This document shows, piece after piece, positions 1 to 6,380 of a stretch of DNA of 12,046 bases (positions are counted from its first letter, which is position 1; the number at the start of each line of letters is the position of its first letter). A model generated the notes under the pieces. It did not search any database. It was not told the DNA's origin and worked only from the letters and a program-made list of their open reading frames with translations. The DNA comes from Syntrophales bacterium. GTDB taxonomy: Bacteria; Desulfobacterota; Syntrophia; Syntrophales; UBA5619. Made by a program: the position numbers and the translations under genes. Location of the stretch: NCBI GenBank assembly GCA_028712015.1, contig JAQTRB010000031.1, positions 1 through 12,046 of the forward strand, read 5' to 3'.

Positions 1-902
1 TCGGAAAAAGATATACCGGAAGGCCCGAGGACCGCAATCGAATGGTCATGCAGTTCGTCAACGAGATTCTTCTGGCCTTGACCGGCGAGGTGGGCGTGTT
101 CGACACGCGAATCGCCTTTGTCCAAAAAAGCAACGAGTCCAAGGATATCTATACGATCAACTTTGACGGTTCGGACCTTCGCCGGATCACGGACTACAAA
201 TCGCTGACCATTGCGCCTCGCTGGTCTCCCGACAACCGGTTTCTGGCCTTCACCTCTTACAGGGACGGCAATCCGGATATCTATCTCCGGGATCTGGGGA
301 ACGGTTCGACGCGGAAGCTCTCCTTCTATCCGGGATTGAACGTTCCCGGTTCCTGGTCCCGGGACAGCGCCAGGCTGCTGGTGACCCTGAGTCGAGACGG
401 GAATCAGGAGATCTACGACATGAATGTGGGCAACCTTCTGCTCCAACGCCTGACCCGGGACTTTGCCATCGATGTTTCTCCCGTGCGTTCCCCGGATGAA
501 AAGAGAATCGCCTTCGTTTCCAACCGCAGCGGTTCTCCGCAGCTCTACGTTATGGATGCGGGCGGCGGCAATGTGAGAAGGTTGACCTACCAGGGCAATT
601 ACAACACGTCTCCCGCTTGGTCTCCGAAGGGAAAAATCATCGCCTATGAGGGGTCCGTGAACGGCCGGTTTCAGATTTTCACCATCGACGCCGAAGGGGG
701 AGATCCACAGCAGTTGACCTTTGAGGGAGGCGATCATGAATCCCCCTCGTGGTCGCCGGACGGGCGGTATTTGGCATTCAGCGTCCGGGGCGGCAATCGG
801 AGCCGGATTGGGATCATGAATTCGGGCGGACAGAATGCGAGGGTACTGTATGAGGCAAACGGAGCCTGTGAGAGCCCTTTCTGGTCTCCTCGACTGCGGT
901 GA
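1..902 (+). CDS. tolB: TolB, Tol-Pal periplasmic beta-propeller protein (5' truncated by window)
   Basis: TolB is the periplasmic component of the Tol-Pal system; it binds Pal and helps envelope constriction at division. The frame is open from base 3, and the residues before the first in-window ATG (42) already match TolB (GKRYTGRPEDRNR, then the VNEILLALTGEVGVFDTRIAF region at the end of the N-terminal domain). That ATG is therefore internal, and roughly 130 N-terminal residues, including the signal peptide, lie outside the window. About 299 residues are visible. They include a run of propeller blades with the WSPDG-type signature (PRWSPDN, GSWSRDS, PVRSPDE, PAWSPKG, PSWSPDG), each followed by an IY/IF-D strand. 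One blade has Arg in place of the usual Trp (PVRSPDE). TGA at 900-902. pal follows after 108 nt on the same strand, the canonical order. Identity is very secure. Confidence 0.96.
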   Translation, partial: GKRYTGRPEDRNRMVMQFVNEILLALTGEVGVFDTRIAFVQKSNESKDIYTINFDGSDLRRITDYKSLTIAPRWSPDNRFLAFTSYRDGNPDIYLRDLGNGSTRKLSFYPGLNVPGSWSRDSARLLVTLSRDGNQEIYDMNVGNLLLQRLTRDFAIDVSPVRSPDEKRIAFVSNRSGSPQLYVMDAGGGNVRRLTYQGNYNTSPAWSPKGKIIAYEGSVNGRFQIFTIDAEGGDPQQLTFEGGDHESPSWSPDGRYLAFSVRGGNRSRIGIMNSGGQNARVLYEANGACESPFWSPRLR

Positions 903-926
903 TTTTAGAATTCCCCCATTTTTTGG

Positions 927-955
927 TTGATTTTTATCGCCGGTAGTGCTTAAAA
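927..955 (+). promoter_or_regulatory. Weak candidate promoter upstream of pal
   Basis: The tolB-pal gap has a possible -35 TTGATT (927-932), a 17-nt spacer and a poor -10 TTAAAA (950-955) preceded by TG-C, like an extended -10. A small hairpin, AGTGCT/AGCGCT with loop TAAA (945-960), overlaps it. Read-through from tolB is equally possible. The match is weak and rests only on sequence similarity. Confidence 0.2.
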
Positions 956-1010
956 GCGCTGTGAGGAAATTATTGAACATTGAAAACGGACAATTCAAGA
1001 AAGGAGAGTC

Positions 1011-1667
1011 ATGATGAGAAGGAATTGGGTGTGGGTTTGGCTGATCGCCTTCGTTTTATGTGTCTCAGTTGCATTCCTGACCGGTTGCGCCAAGAAGGCG
1101 GCGCTGAAGGAAGGGGCCGGGATCTCTCAGGGGCAGACAGGGGTTGCTTCGGGGACAACGACGGGGATTTCGGCGGCGGACGAAGCGGCGGCGCGGGAAA
1201 AGGCCCTGCGTGAAAAGGCCCTCCGGGAGCAGGCGGAGAGGGAAGCGGCCGAAAAAGCGGCCAGGGAAGCGGCCGAGAAGGCAAAGAAGGATGCGGCGGC
1301 CAAGGCGGCGGCCGTCCTGGCGGAACTGAAGATTGCCGATATCCACTTCGATTACGACAAATATAACCTCCGACCCGATGCACAGGATGTTTTGAAAAAG
1401 AGTGCTCCCGCGTATCTGAAATACAGGGATTACAAGCTTGTGGTTGAGGGGCACTGCGACGAACGGGGGACGGCCGAATACAACCTGGCGCTCGGCGAGA
1501 AGCGGGCGATGGAAGCCGCGAAGTATCTTGTCAATCTGGGGATTGAGAAAGAAAGAATCAAGACCATCAGTTACGGCAAGGAGATGCCTCTGGATAAGGG
1601 CCATGACGAAGCGGCCTGGGCGAAAAACAGAAGGGCCCATTTCGTCATTTTTCCGCCGGTAAAGTAA
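1011..1667 (+). CDS. pal: Pal, peptidoglycan-associated outer-membrane lipoprotein
   Basis: Pal is an outer-membrane lipoprotein whose OmpA-like domain binds meso-diaminopimelate in peptidoglycan; it exchanges partners with TolB and TolA. The 218-residue product has a signal peptide (residues 4-25) ending in a lipobox, FLTGC, with lipidated Cys26. An Ala/Glu/Lys/Arg-rich helical linker spans about residues 56-104, and an OmpA_C domain spans about 109-215. The ligand-binding segments GHCDERGTAEYN (147-158) and NRRAHF (206-211) are intact. AAGGAGAG at 1001-1008 is the ribosome site. ATG 1011 is 4 nt after its GGAG and ATG 1014 is 7 nt after it, so MRRNW from 1014 may be the true start; both give the same mature protein. 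The charged linker is long and resembles TolA domain II in composition. Confidence 0.96.
   Translation: MMRRNWVWVWLIAFVLCVSVAFLTGCAKKAALKEGAGISQGQTGVASGTTTGISAADEAAAREKALREKALREQAEREAAEKAAREAAEKAKKDAAAKAAAVLAELKIADIHFDYDKYNLRPDAQDVLKKSAPAYLKYRDYKLVVEGHCDERGTAEYNLALGEKRAMEAAKYLVNLGIEKERIKTISYGKEMPLDKGHDEAAWAKNRRAHFVIFPPVK
1197..1280 (+). repeat. Short degenerate tandem repeats coding the Pal linker
   Basis: GAAAAGGCCCT occurs at 1197-1207 and 1212-1222 (15-bp period). GGGAAGCGGCCGA occurs at 1240-1252 and 1264-1276 (24-bp period). They encode EKALRE and EAAEKAARE units of the charged helix in Pal. Both periods are multiples of three, so copy-number change would alter linker length without breaking the frame. 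Confidence 0.6.
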
Positions 1668-1679
1668 CGTCGTTCGGGC

Positions 1680-1733
1680 GGGGTCGCTGAAAACGACCCC
1701 ATCAGGTATGCCGCCGTTGGTTCAACACGGCGG
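1680..1733 (+). promoter_or_regulatory. Two small hairpins after pal
   Basis: Just after the pal stop codon there is GGGGTCG (1680-1686) paired with CGACCCC (1694-1700), a 7-bp stem with a 7-nt loop. CCGCCGT (1711-1717) then pairs with ACGGCGG (1727-1733), 7 bp with a 9-nt loop. Neither has a T run after it, so they are not typical intrinsic terminators. They may protect the 3' end of pal mRNA. Function is not shown by sequence. Confidence 0.35.
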
Positions 1734-1805
1734 GTGAGGCCGGAGAGATCCAGCGAGGGGTGGTGTTGCCGCTCAGGCGATCCGGTCATCCCGACGAGAG
1801 GAACG

Positions 1806-1843
1806 GTCCTGTGAGTTTCGCCCTCAAGCGGAACTCACAGGAC
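1806..1843 (+). terminator. Strong 16-bp hairpin between pal and cpoB (terminator, attenuator or mRNA-stability element)
   Basis: Bases 1806-1821 pair with 1828-1843 as a continuous 16-bp stem with one T-G wobble (1818/1831) and a 6-nt loop CCTCAA. The sequence after it (CTCTTGTATT) is only moderately T-rich, so classical termination is uncertain. The stem begins 138 nt after the pal stop and ends 77 nt before the cpoB start, a good place to lower cpoB expression relative to pal or to stabilise pal mRNA. The pairing is seen directly; the role is inferred. Confidence 0.4.
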
Positions 1844-1920
1844 TCTTGTATTGGGTCTTCCGACGTCGTAACCGCTTTGATCTTTGATCGAATGTAAAAC
1901 ACACTGCGGAGGGAACAGTC

Positions 1921-2820
1921 TTGCGAAGGTGTCTGCCCGGCCTTTTTTTCATCGTGCTGCTGTCGGTTGCGGGGTGCGCCACTACGGATGACCTGCGCCG
2001 CGTTCGCGCCGATTTGAATCGTCAGATCCAGTTGACGAACGAGAAAATCCTTTCCGTCGAGCAGGGACAGGCGCCGCTTCGAGACGAGATTGCCGGTCTT
2101 CGCGGCGAGGTGGCAAACACCCAAGAAAAGGCCATCCGGCCGTTGCGGGCGAGTCAGGCGGAAGGTCGGGCTGAAATCACCGAAATCCGGGAGCAACTCC
2201 AACAGATCCGTGGGACGACGGAGAGTCTTCGGAAAGAGGTGGCCTCTGCTTCCACCAGGGCGGTAAAACGGGAAGAAGAGGAGAAGGCGCTTCGGGAAAA
2301 ACTGGACAGCCTTACGTTCAAACTCAACTTCATTGAAAATTTTCTCGGGATCGGCAAAAATGAGGGAGTAACCCCCGCGCCGGCGGAGAAGGCCGGAAAA
2401 CAGTCGCCGGCAACGCCGGCGAAAGAGGCGGCCGTCAAGGGCAAGACGGGTAAGGAGGCTCTCTATACGGCGGCCTATGAACTTTTCAAGGAGGCGAAAT
2501 ACGAGAAATCGCGGGAGGCCTTTGAAAGTTTCCTCAAGCAATATCCCGATACCGAATTTTCCGACAACGCCCAGTTCTGGGTCGGCGAGTGCTATTATTT
2601 TGAAAAGAAATATGAAAAAGCCATCGTCGAGTACGAGAAGGTCATCAAGAACTTTCCGGACGGGAACAGGGTCCCCTACGCCCTTCTGAAGCAGGGCCTC
2701 TCCTTCATGAATCTCGGCGATAACGTAAGCGCCAGGCTCCTGCTCCAGCAGGTGATCAAGGATTATCCGAATACGAGCCAGGCCCGGATCGCCCGGGCGA
2801 AACTCATCGAAATCAAGTGA
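1921..2820 (+). CDS. cpoB: CpoB/YbgF-type Tol-Pal accessory protein, predicted lipoprotein
   Basis: CpoB (YbgF) works with TolA and coordinates outer-membrane constriction with septal peptidoglycan synthesis. The start is TTG at 1921, 7 nt after GGAGGG (1908-1913); no ATG fits the signal peptide. The product has 299 residues. The signal peptide ends in a lipobox SVAGC with Cys19, so the protein is predicted to be lipidated, unlike soluble E. coli CpoB. Residues about 22-145 are heptad-like and charged, the expected trimerising coiled coil. A Pro/Ala/Lys linker (146-178) follows, then three TPR-like repeats (about 179-212, 216-249, 253-286) of the family form YELFKEAKYEKSREAFESFL. It is third in the tolB-pal-cpoB order. 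The gene ends 10 nt from a convergent lipoprotein gene with no terminator seen between them. Confidence 0.92.
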   Translation: MRRCLPGLFFIVLLSVAGCATTDDLRRVRADLNRQIQLTNEKILSVEQGQAPLRDEIAGLRGEVANTQEKAIRPLRASQAEGRAEITEIREQLQQIRGTTESLRKEVASASTRAVKREEEEKALREKLDSLTFKLNFIENFLGIGKNEGVTPAPAEKAGKQSPATPAKEAAVKGKTGKEALYTAAYELFKEAKYEKSREAFESFLKQYPDTEFSDNAQFWVGECYYFEKKYEKAIVEYEKVIKNFPDGNRVPYALLKQGLSFMNLGDNVSARLLLQQVIKDYPNTSQARIARAKLIEIK

Positions 2821-2830
2821 TTTTGAAAAT

Positions 2831-3676
2831 TTAGGGATCAAGGGAGATTGGAATCGTGCCCGTTGGGACCGCAAGCGGGAAGGATTCCGAATCAGCGGTG
2901 GTCTGTCGGAGATCCGCTTGACGGACCGTCAGAATGGACATTTCCCCTTCCCGGATCGTCACTTTCTGCGGTAGATAGCCCTTTCCGAAACGGACATGAT
3001 CCCCGAAGTCGGCCGTGTACAAGATCGTTCCCCCTTCCGTGAATCTCCGGAACCGGATGAGCCGTCCATCCTCCGGTTCGATCCACAGCGAGCGAGTCCT
3101 CCTTTCCGATTCATAATGGTCGACGCGATAAAGCCCTTCCTCGCGCTTTCCCCGGTATGATCGTATCGGCTCTTCGCTGTCGGGAGGAACGCCCATCAGC
3201 AGAGAGACGATATCGGCGGCTGGAATGGAAACAGGGAAAAAACGGGAAATGTTTTGCGGAGTGGCGCGACCCTGATAGAAGACGTTTGTCCCGGGCAGAA
3301 AGACGCGGAGTTCGCCGTCGGCGACGGAAAGGAATAGATCCGGGGGACCCAGCAGAGGAATGGATTCCACGCGGAGAAGGGCCGGTCTCTTCATCATCAC
3401 CGCAACCTTCACCGGATAACGGTGGTCTTTGTGGATGATCTCAATTCGGACCGTGGCCGTAACCGCCTGCTCGCCGGGGGAGGTCGCCGCAAGCGCCCGG
3501 AGGGCGGCCTCGGGGGATTCGTAGAACGAAGGGGGGATGAGGGGCGCTCGCCCGGCGCAGCCGGCGAAGACGAGCCCGAGAAACGCAATTCCGGACAGCA
3601 GAAGGGTCCGATGCCGCGAACAGCGGGCCGCCTGTATCATTTGTCCAGTGGGTGAAAAAGTTTCCATCGGATTCAT
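2831..3676 (-). CDS. Predicted outer-membrane lipoprotein with LolA/LolB-like (DUF4292-type) fold
   Basis: The product is up to 281 residues with a lipobox FAGC (Cys40 from the first ATG), preceded by a hydrophobic stretch at 24-39. A start at Met13 (3640) would give a normal short signal peptide; neither start has a clear ribosome site. After the Cys come strand-rich segments with alternating hydrophobic residues: VTATVRIEI (72-80), PALLRVESIPLLGPPDLFLSV (98-118) and SLWIEPEDGRLIRFRRF (196-212). This pattern resembles DUF4292/LolB-like lipoproteins that cradle lipid in a half-barrel. It follows the TPR lipoprotein gene by 31 nt on the same strand, the last gene of the ctpA operon. Family assignment is by pattern only. 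A role in lipoprotein or lipid handling at the outer membrane is inferred. Confidence 0.65.
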   Translation of the reverse strand: MNPMETFSPTGQMIQAARCSRHRTLLLSGIAFLGLVFAGCAGRAPLIPPSFYESPEAALRALAATSPGEQAVTATVRIEIIHKDHRYPVKVAVMMKRPALLRVESIPLLGPPDLFLSVADGELRVFLPGTNVFYQGRATPQNISRFFPVSIPAADIVSLLMGVPPDSEEPIRSYRGKREEGLYRVDHYESERRTRSLWIEPEDGRLIRFRRFTEGGTILYTADFGDHVRFGKGYLPQKVTIREGEMSILTVRQADLRQTTADSESFPLAVPTGTIPISLDP

Positions 3677-3707
3677 CGCGGGTGTTTCCGCATGCCCAAG
3701 ATTCGGA

Positions 3708-5450
3708 TCACGGGGCTTTGACCCGCAGAAGATCGTCGAGCTTTTTCTTCAAAAGATCGTTTTCGGGTTTGTAGCGGATGGCCTTCTCATAGGCTTCGAC
3801 GGCTTCCCGGGGCCGGCCGGATCGGACATAGACGTCTCCAAGATGTTCGAGGATCGCGGGGTCTTCCGGAAGGATTTCCGAGGCCTCCTTCAGATGCCGG
3901 ATCGCTTCCTCTATTCGGTTCTGCCGAAAGCAGACCCAGCCCAGTGAGTCGATCATGTAGCCGTTACCCGGTTTCAATTCGAGAGCCTTCCGGATCATCC
4001 TCTCCGCTTCTTCCAGACGGATCCCCCGATCCGCATACATATAGCCGATGAAATTGAGCGCCTCGGCGTGATCCGGTTCGAACTTCAGAACCGTCCTCAT
4101 GGCTTGAATGCTTTCGTCGAATCGGTTCGTTTTTTCGAAGAGAACCCCCAGGCCGAAGTGGAGATCGACGCTCTCGGGGTTCAGCCGCAACCCTTCCCGA
4201 AGGAGCTCCTCCGCGGCGGAAAATCTTTTTTCCTCCTCATAGAGGGAAGCCAGGTAAGCGTAAAGACCCGGGAGATCCTTTTTTCTTCCGATCGCTTCGC
4301 GAAGGGAATCGAACGCCTCGTCCATCCGCCGCTTTTTTTTCAGTATCATCCCGATCCGGATCTGCGCGCTGCCGAAATGTTCCGACGAAGCCGGGATGCC
4401 CCGCAGGATTTCCAGTGCCTTATCGTCATCCTTGATCTCCTCATATGTCGTGCCGAGGAGGTACATGATCCGGTATTCGGTCGGATACTCCCGCGACAGG
4501 GCGGTCAGGATCTCGACGGCCTGTTCCGGCTTGCCCCGTTCCAGGTAGATGAGCGCGAGGGTCATCCTCACCTCCCGGTTGTTGCCGTTCAGCTTCAGGA
4601 CCTCCCGAAAGGTACCTTCCGCCTCGTCGTAGCGTTGTTCCCGAAGGTACAGTTCTCCCAGCTTGATCCTTGCCTGGAGCCTGGCGGGAAAAAGATCGAT
4701 GGAATTCCGATAGACTTCGACCGCCCGCGGGATCTTCTTCTGCCTCTCATAGAGGATCGCCAGGTCGATCATCGCCGGTTCGAACTCGGGACGAATCGCC
4801 AGGATTTTTTTGAATCCCGTCTCCGCCTCATCGTATCGTTTCAGCTCGGCCAGCAGTCGGGCCAGGTAATAGTTCCCCATAAAGTGTTCGGGATCGAGTG
4901 CGAGGAGCTCCCGGAACGCGGCGATCGCCTCGTCGAATCGCTTCATTTCGGCGAGGCTGGTTCCGAGATAAAAGCGGGCGGCGACGTTTTTCGGCTCCAG
5001 ATCGACGACGTGACGGTATTCCGCCGCCGCGCCGGCATAGTCCTTCCGACTCATATAAAGACCGCCCAGCAGCAAACGGAGGTCGCCGTCGTTCGGATAC
5101 CTCTCCAGAGTCTTCCGGCAGATTGCCAGGGCCTTCTCCGCATCCCCCTTTTCCATATAGAACGATGCCAGTTCTCTGGCCAAGTAGGGCGAGTCGGGAT
5201 CAATGCGAAACGCCTCCTCCATCTCGCGGATGGCCTCGTCCTGATTTTCATTGAGGGCGTGGAGAATTCCGAGGCTGTAGTGATAAGCCGCGGACGGCGC
5301 ATACGCCGCATGGGGCGGCAACGACGCGACATCTTTCCGTATGGGAAAGACGGCGCATCCCGCCAGCAGCAGCGCTGCGAAAACACCCCAACCGATCTTG
5401 CGGGGAAATGCCCGGATCATCTGTCGCGTTCCTTTCGAGGCCGGATTCAT
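3708..5450 (-). CDS. TPR-repeat lipoprotein, about 15 tandem TPRs
   Basis: A 580-residue predicted lipoprotein: basic N-terminus, hydrophobic core and lipobox LLAGC (Cys32). From about residue 54 to the C-terminus it consists of about 15 consecutive 34-residue TPR units, with typical A-G-Y/F-A-P spacing (for example LGILHALNENQDEAIREMEEAF and LGDVYVRSGRPREAVEAYEKAI). No other domain is visible, so it should act as a superhelical protein-binding scaffold on the periplasmic side of a membrane. ATG 5450 overlaps the upstream deacetylase stop as ATGA, which suggests translational coupling. An alternative ATG at 5420 (Met11) has an AAAGGA 10 nt upstream and gives a more usual signal peptide. Its partner is unknown; the LolB-like lipoprotein encoded next is a natural candidate. 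Related TPR proteins are common in deltaproteobacteria, but I cannot assign a named function. Confidence 0.88.
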   Translation of the reverse strand: MNPASKGTRQMIRAFPRKIGWGVFAALLLAGCAVFPIRKDVASLPPHAAYAPSAAYHYSLGILHALNENQDEAIREMEEAFRIDPDSPYLARELASFYMEKGDAEKALAICRKTLERYPNDGDLRLLLGGLYMSRKDYAGAAAEYRHVVDLEPKNVAARFYLGTSLAEMKRFDEAIAAFRELLALDPEHFMGNYYLARLLAELKRYDEAETGFKKILAIRPEFEPAMIDLAILYERQKKIPRAVEVYRNSIDLFPARLQARIKLGELYLREQRYDEAEGTFREVLKLNGNNREVRMTLALIYLERGKPEQAVEILTALSREYPTEYRIMYLLGTTYEEIKDDDKALEILRGIPASSEHFGSAQIRIGMILKKKRRMDEAFDSLREAIGRKKDLPGLYAYLASLYEEEKRFSAAEELLREGLRLNPESVDLHFGLGVLFEKTNRFDESIQAMRTVLKFEPDHAEALNFIGYMYADRGIRLEEAERMIRKALELKPGNGYMIDSLGWVCFRQNRIEEAIRHLKEASEILPEDPAILEHLGDVYVRSGRPREAVEAYEKAIRYKPENDLLKKKLDDLLRVKAP

Positions 5451-6337
5451 CGTTCCGTCCGCCGTTGCGGACGCACCCCGCTTTCCGGTCCATGGGAGAT
5501 CCCGAAGCAGGCTGAGACGGGAATGACCTTGACCCCTTCCGTCCGCCAGACCGGCATGGCGTCACGGATCGCTCGCTCCGTTTCCATACGGGGGTGGCCG
5601 ATCATCAGGATCGGCAAATCGTTCATTGGTTCCTTCCGGAGGACGCCGGTCAGGTTCTTCAGGGCGGCGCCATAGCCCGGGACATGATCAATGAAGACAT
5701 CCCTTGCGGCAAAACGAACACCCGCACGTTCGGACGTCTTCCTTCCCCGGGAAGTTTCGGTCGTCATGCTGTCGACGAAAAAAAGGTTTCGTGCCCGCAG
5801 CTCCTCCATGACAACGGCGAGTCGCGCCTCGTCCTCCATGAAGCGGGAGCCCATATGATTGTTGACTCCCGAAATGAAGGGTACCGCCTCCAAAATCTCG
5901 CGCACCCGGTCTCGGATTTCTTCCGCGTTCATGTCGGTCGTCAGCGCCCCCTCACCGGGAGATTTTCCCGGCCGGCCGAGGGATTCCATGGGCAGATGGA
6001 GAAGAATCTCCTTTCCGGCCGCATGCAGAAGCCCGGCCGCTTCCCCGGCATAGGGGGTGTACGGGAGAACGGCGAAGGCAAGGGGCGCCGGGATGCTGGC
6101 CAGTTTCTGAACGATCCCGAGGTCGAAACCGATGTCGTCGATGATGACAACGATCGACCGGACGGGGTCTTCGGCCCCCTGCCGCGCCGGCCCAAAATCG
6201 GGCGCAGGCGTTTCCTTTTCGAGGACCCTCCGGTCGGTTGAATCATTTGGACGCTGAACCGCCCTTTCCAGGAAAAGAAAAACCGCTGCGATGAGGGCGG
6301 CGACGATGATCACTGCCCGGAACGGAAATCGTTTCAC
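5447..6337 (-). CDS. yibQ: Divergent polysaccharide deacetylase, YibQ family
   Basis: A 296-residue protein with one N-terminal membrane segment or uncleaved signal (residues 8-23), followed by a periplasmic divergent polysaccharide deacetylase domain (about 60-285). Visible family motifs are IIDDIG (65-70), HLPME (114-118), NNHMGS (159-164), DS (189-190), DH (217-218) and GHP (247-249). These keep the Asp/His metal-site pattern of NodB-like enzymes in a different arrangement. The start is GTG at 6337; an AAAAGG lies about 12 nt upstream, rather distant. It sits 43 nt after ctpA and overlaps the TPR gene by 4 nt. In many proteobacteria this family is encoded beside envC and ctpA, which suggests a role in cell-wall remodelling. 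The actual substrate of the family is not firmly known. Confidence 0.88.
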   Translation of the reverse strand: MKRFPFRAVIIVAALIAAVFLFLERAVQRPNDSTDRRVLEKETPAPDFGPARQGAEDPVRSIVVIIDDIGFDLGIVQKLASIPAPLAFAVLPYTPYAGEAAGLLHAAGKEILLHLPMESLGRPGKSPGEGALTTDMNAEEIRDRVREILEAVPFISGVNNHMGSRFMEDEARLAVVMEELRARNLFFVDSMTTETSRGRKTSERAGVRFAARDVFIDHVPGYGAALKNLTGVLRKEPMNDLPILMIGHPRMETERAIRDAMPVWRTEGVKVIPVSACFGISHGPESGVRPQRRTER

Positions 6338-6380
6338 GTTTATGGATAACCTTTTCCATTCCCCATATTGCCGGCGCCGA

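Noticed and set aside
1195..1322. Repeats in pal as a CRISPR or mobile element
   Set aside because: Units are short, degenerate, multiples of three and encode a charged helix, so they are coding repeats.
2782..2798. GCCCGG/CCGGGC hairpin near the cpoB end as terminator
   Set aside because: The 6-bp stem lies inside the cpoB coding region and no T run follows on either strand.
1786..2874. Open frame of 362 codons on the - strand
   Set aside because: It is antisense to cpoB, which has a lipobox, coiled coil and TPRs. No recognisable protein.
4068..5675. Long open frame (535 codons) on the + strand
   Set aside because: It lies antisense to the TPR lipoprotein gene and runs into yibQ. The minus-strand genes have clear motifs; this frame has none and is a codon-bias shadow.
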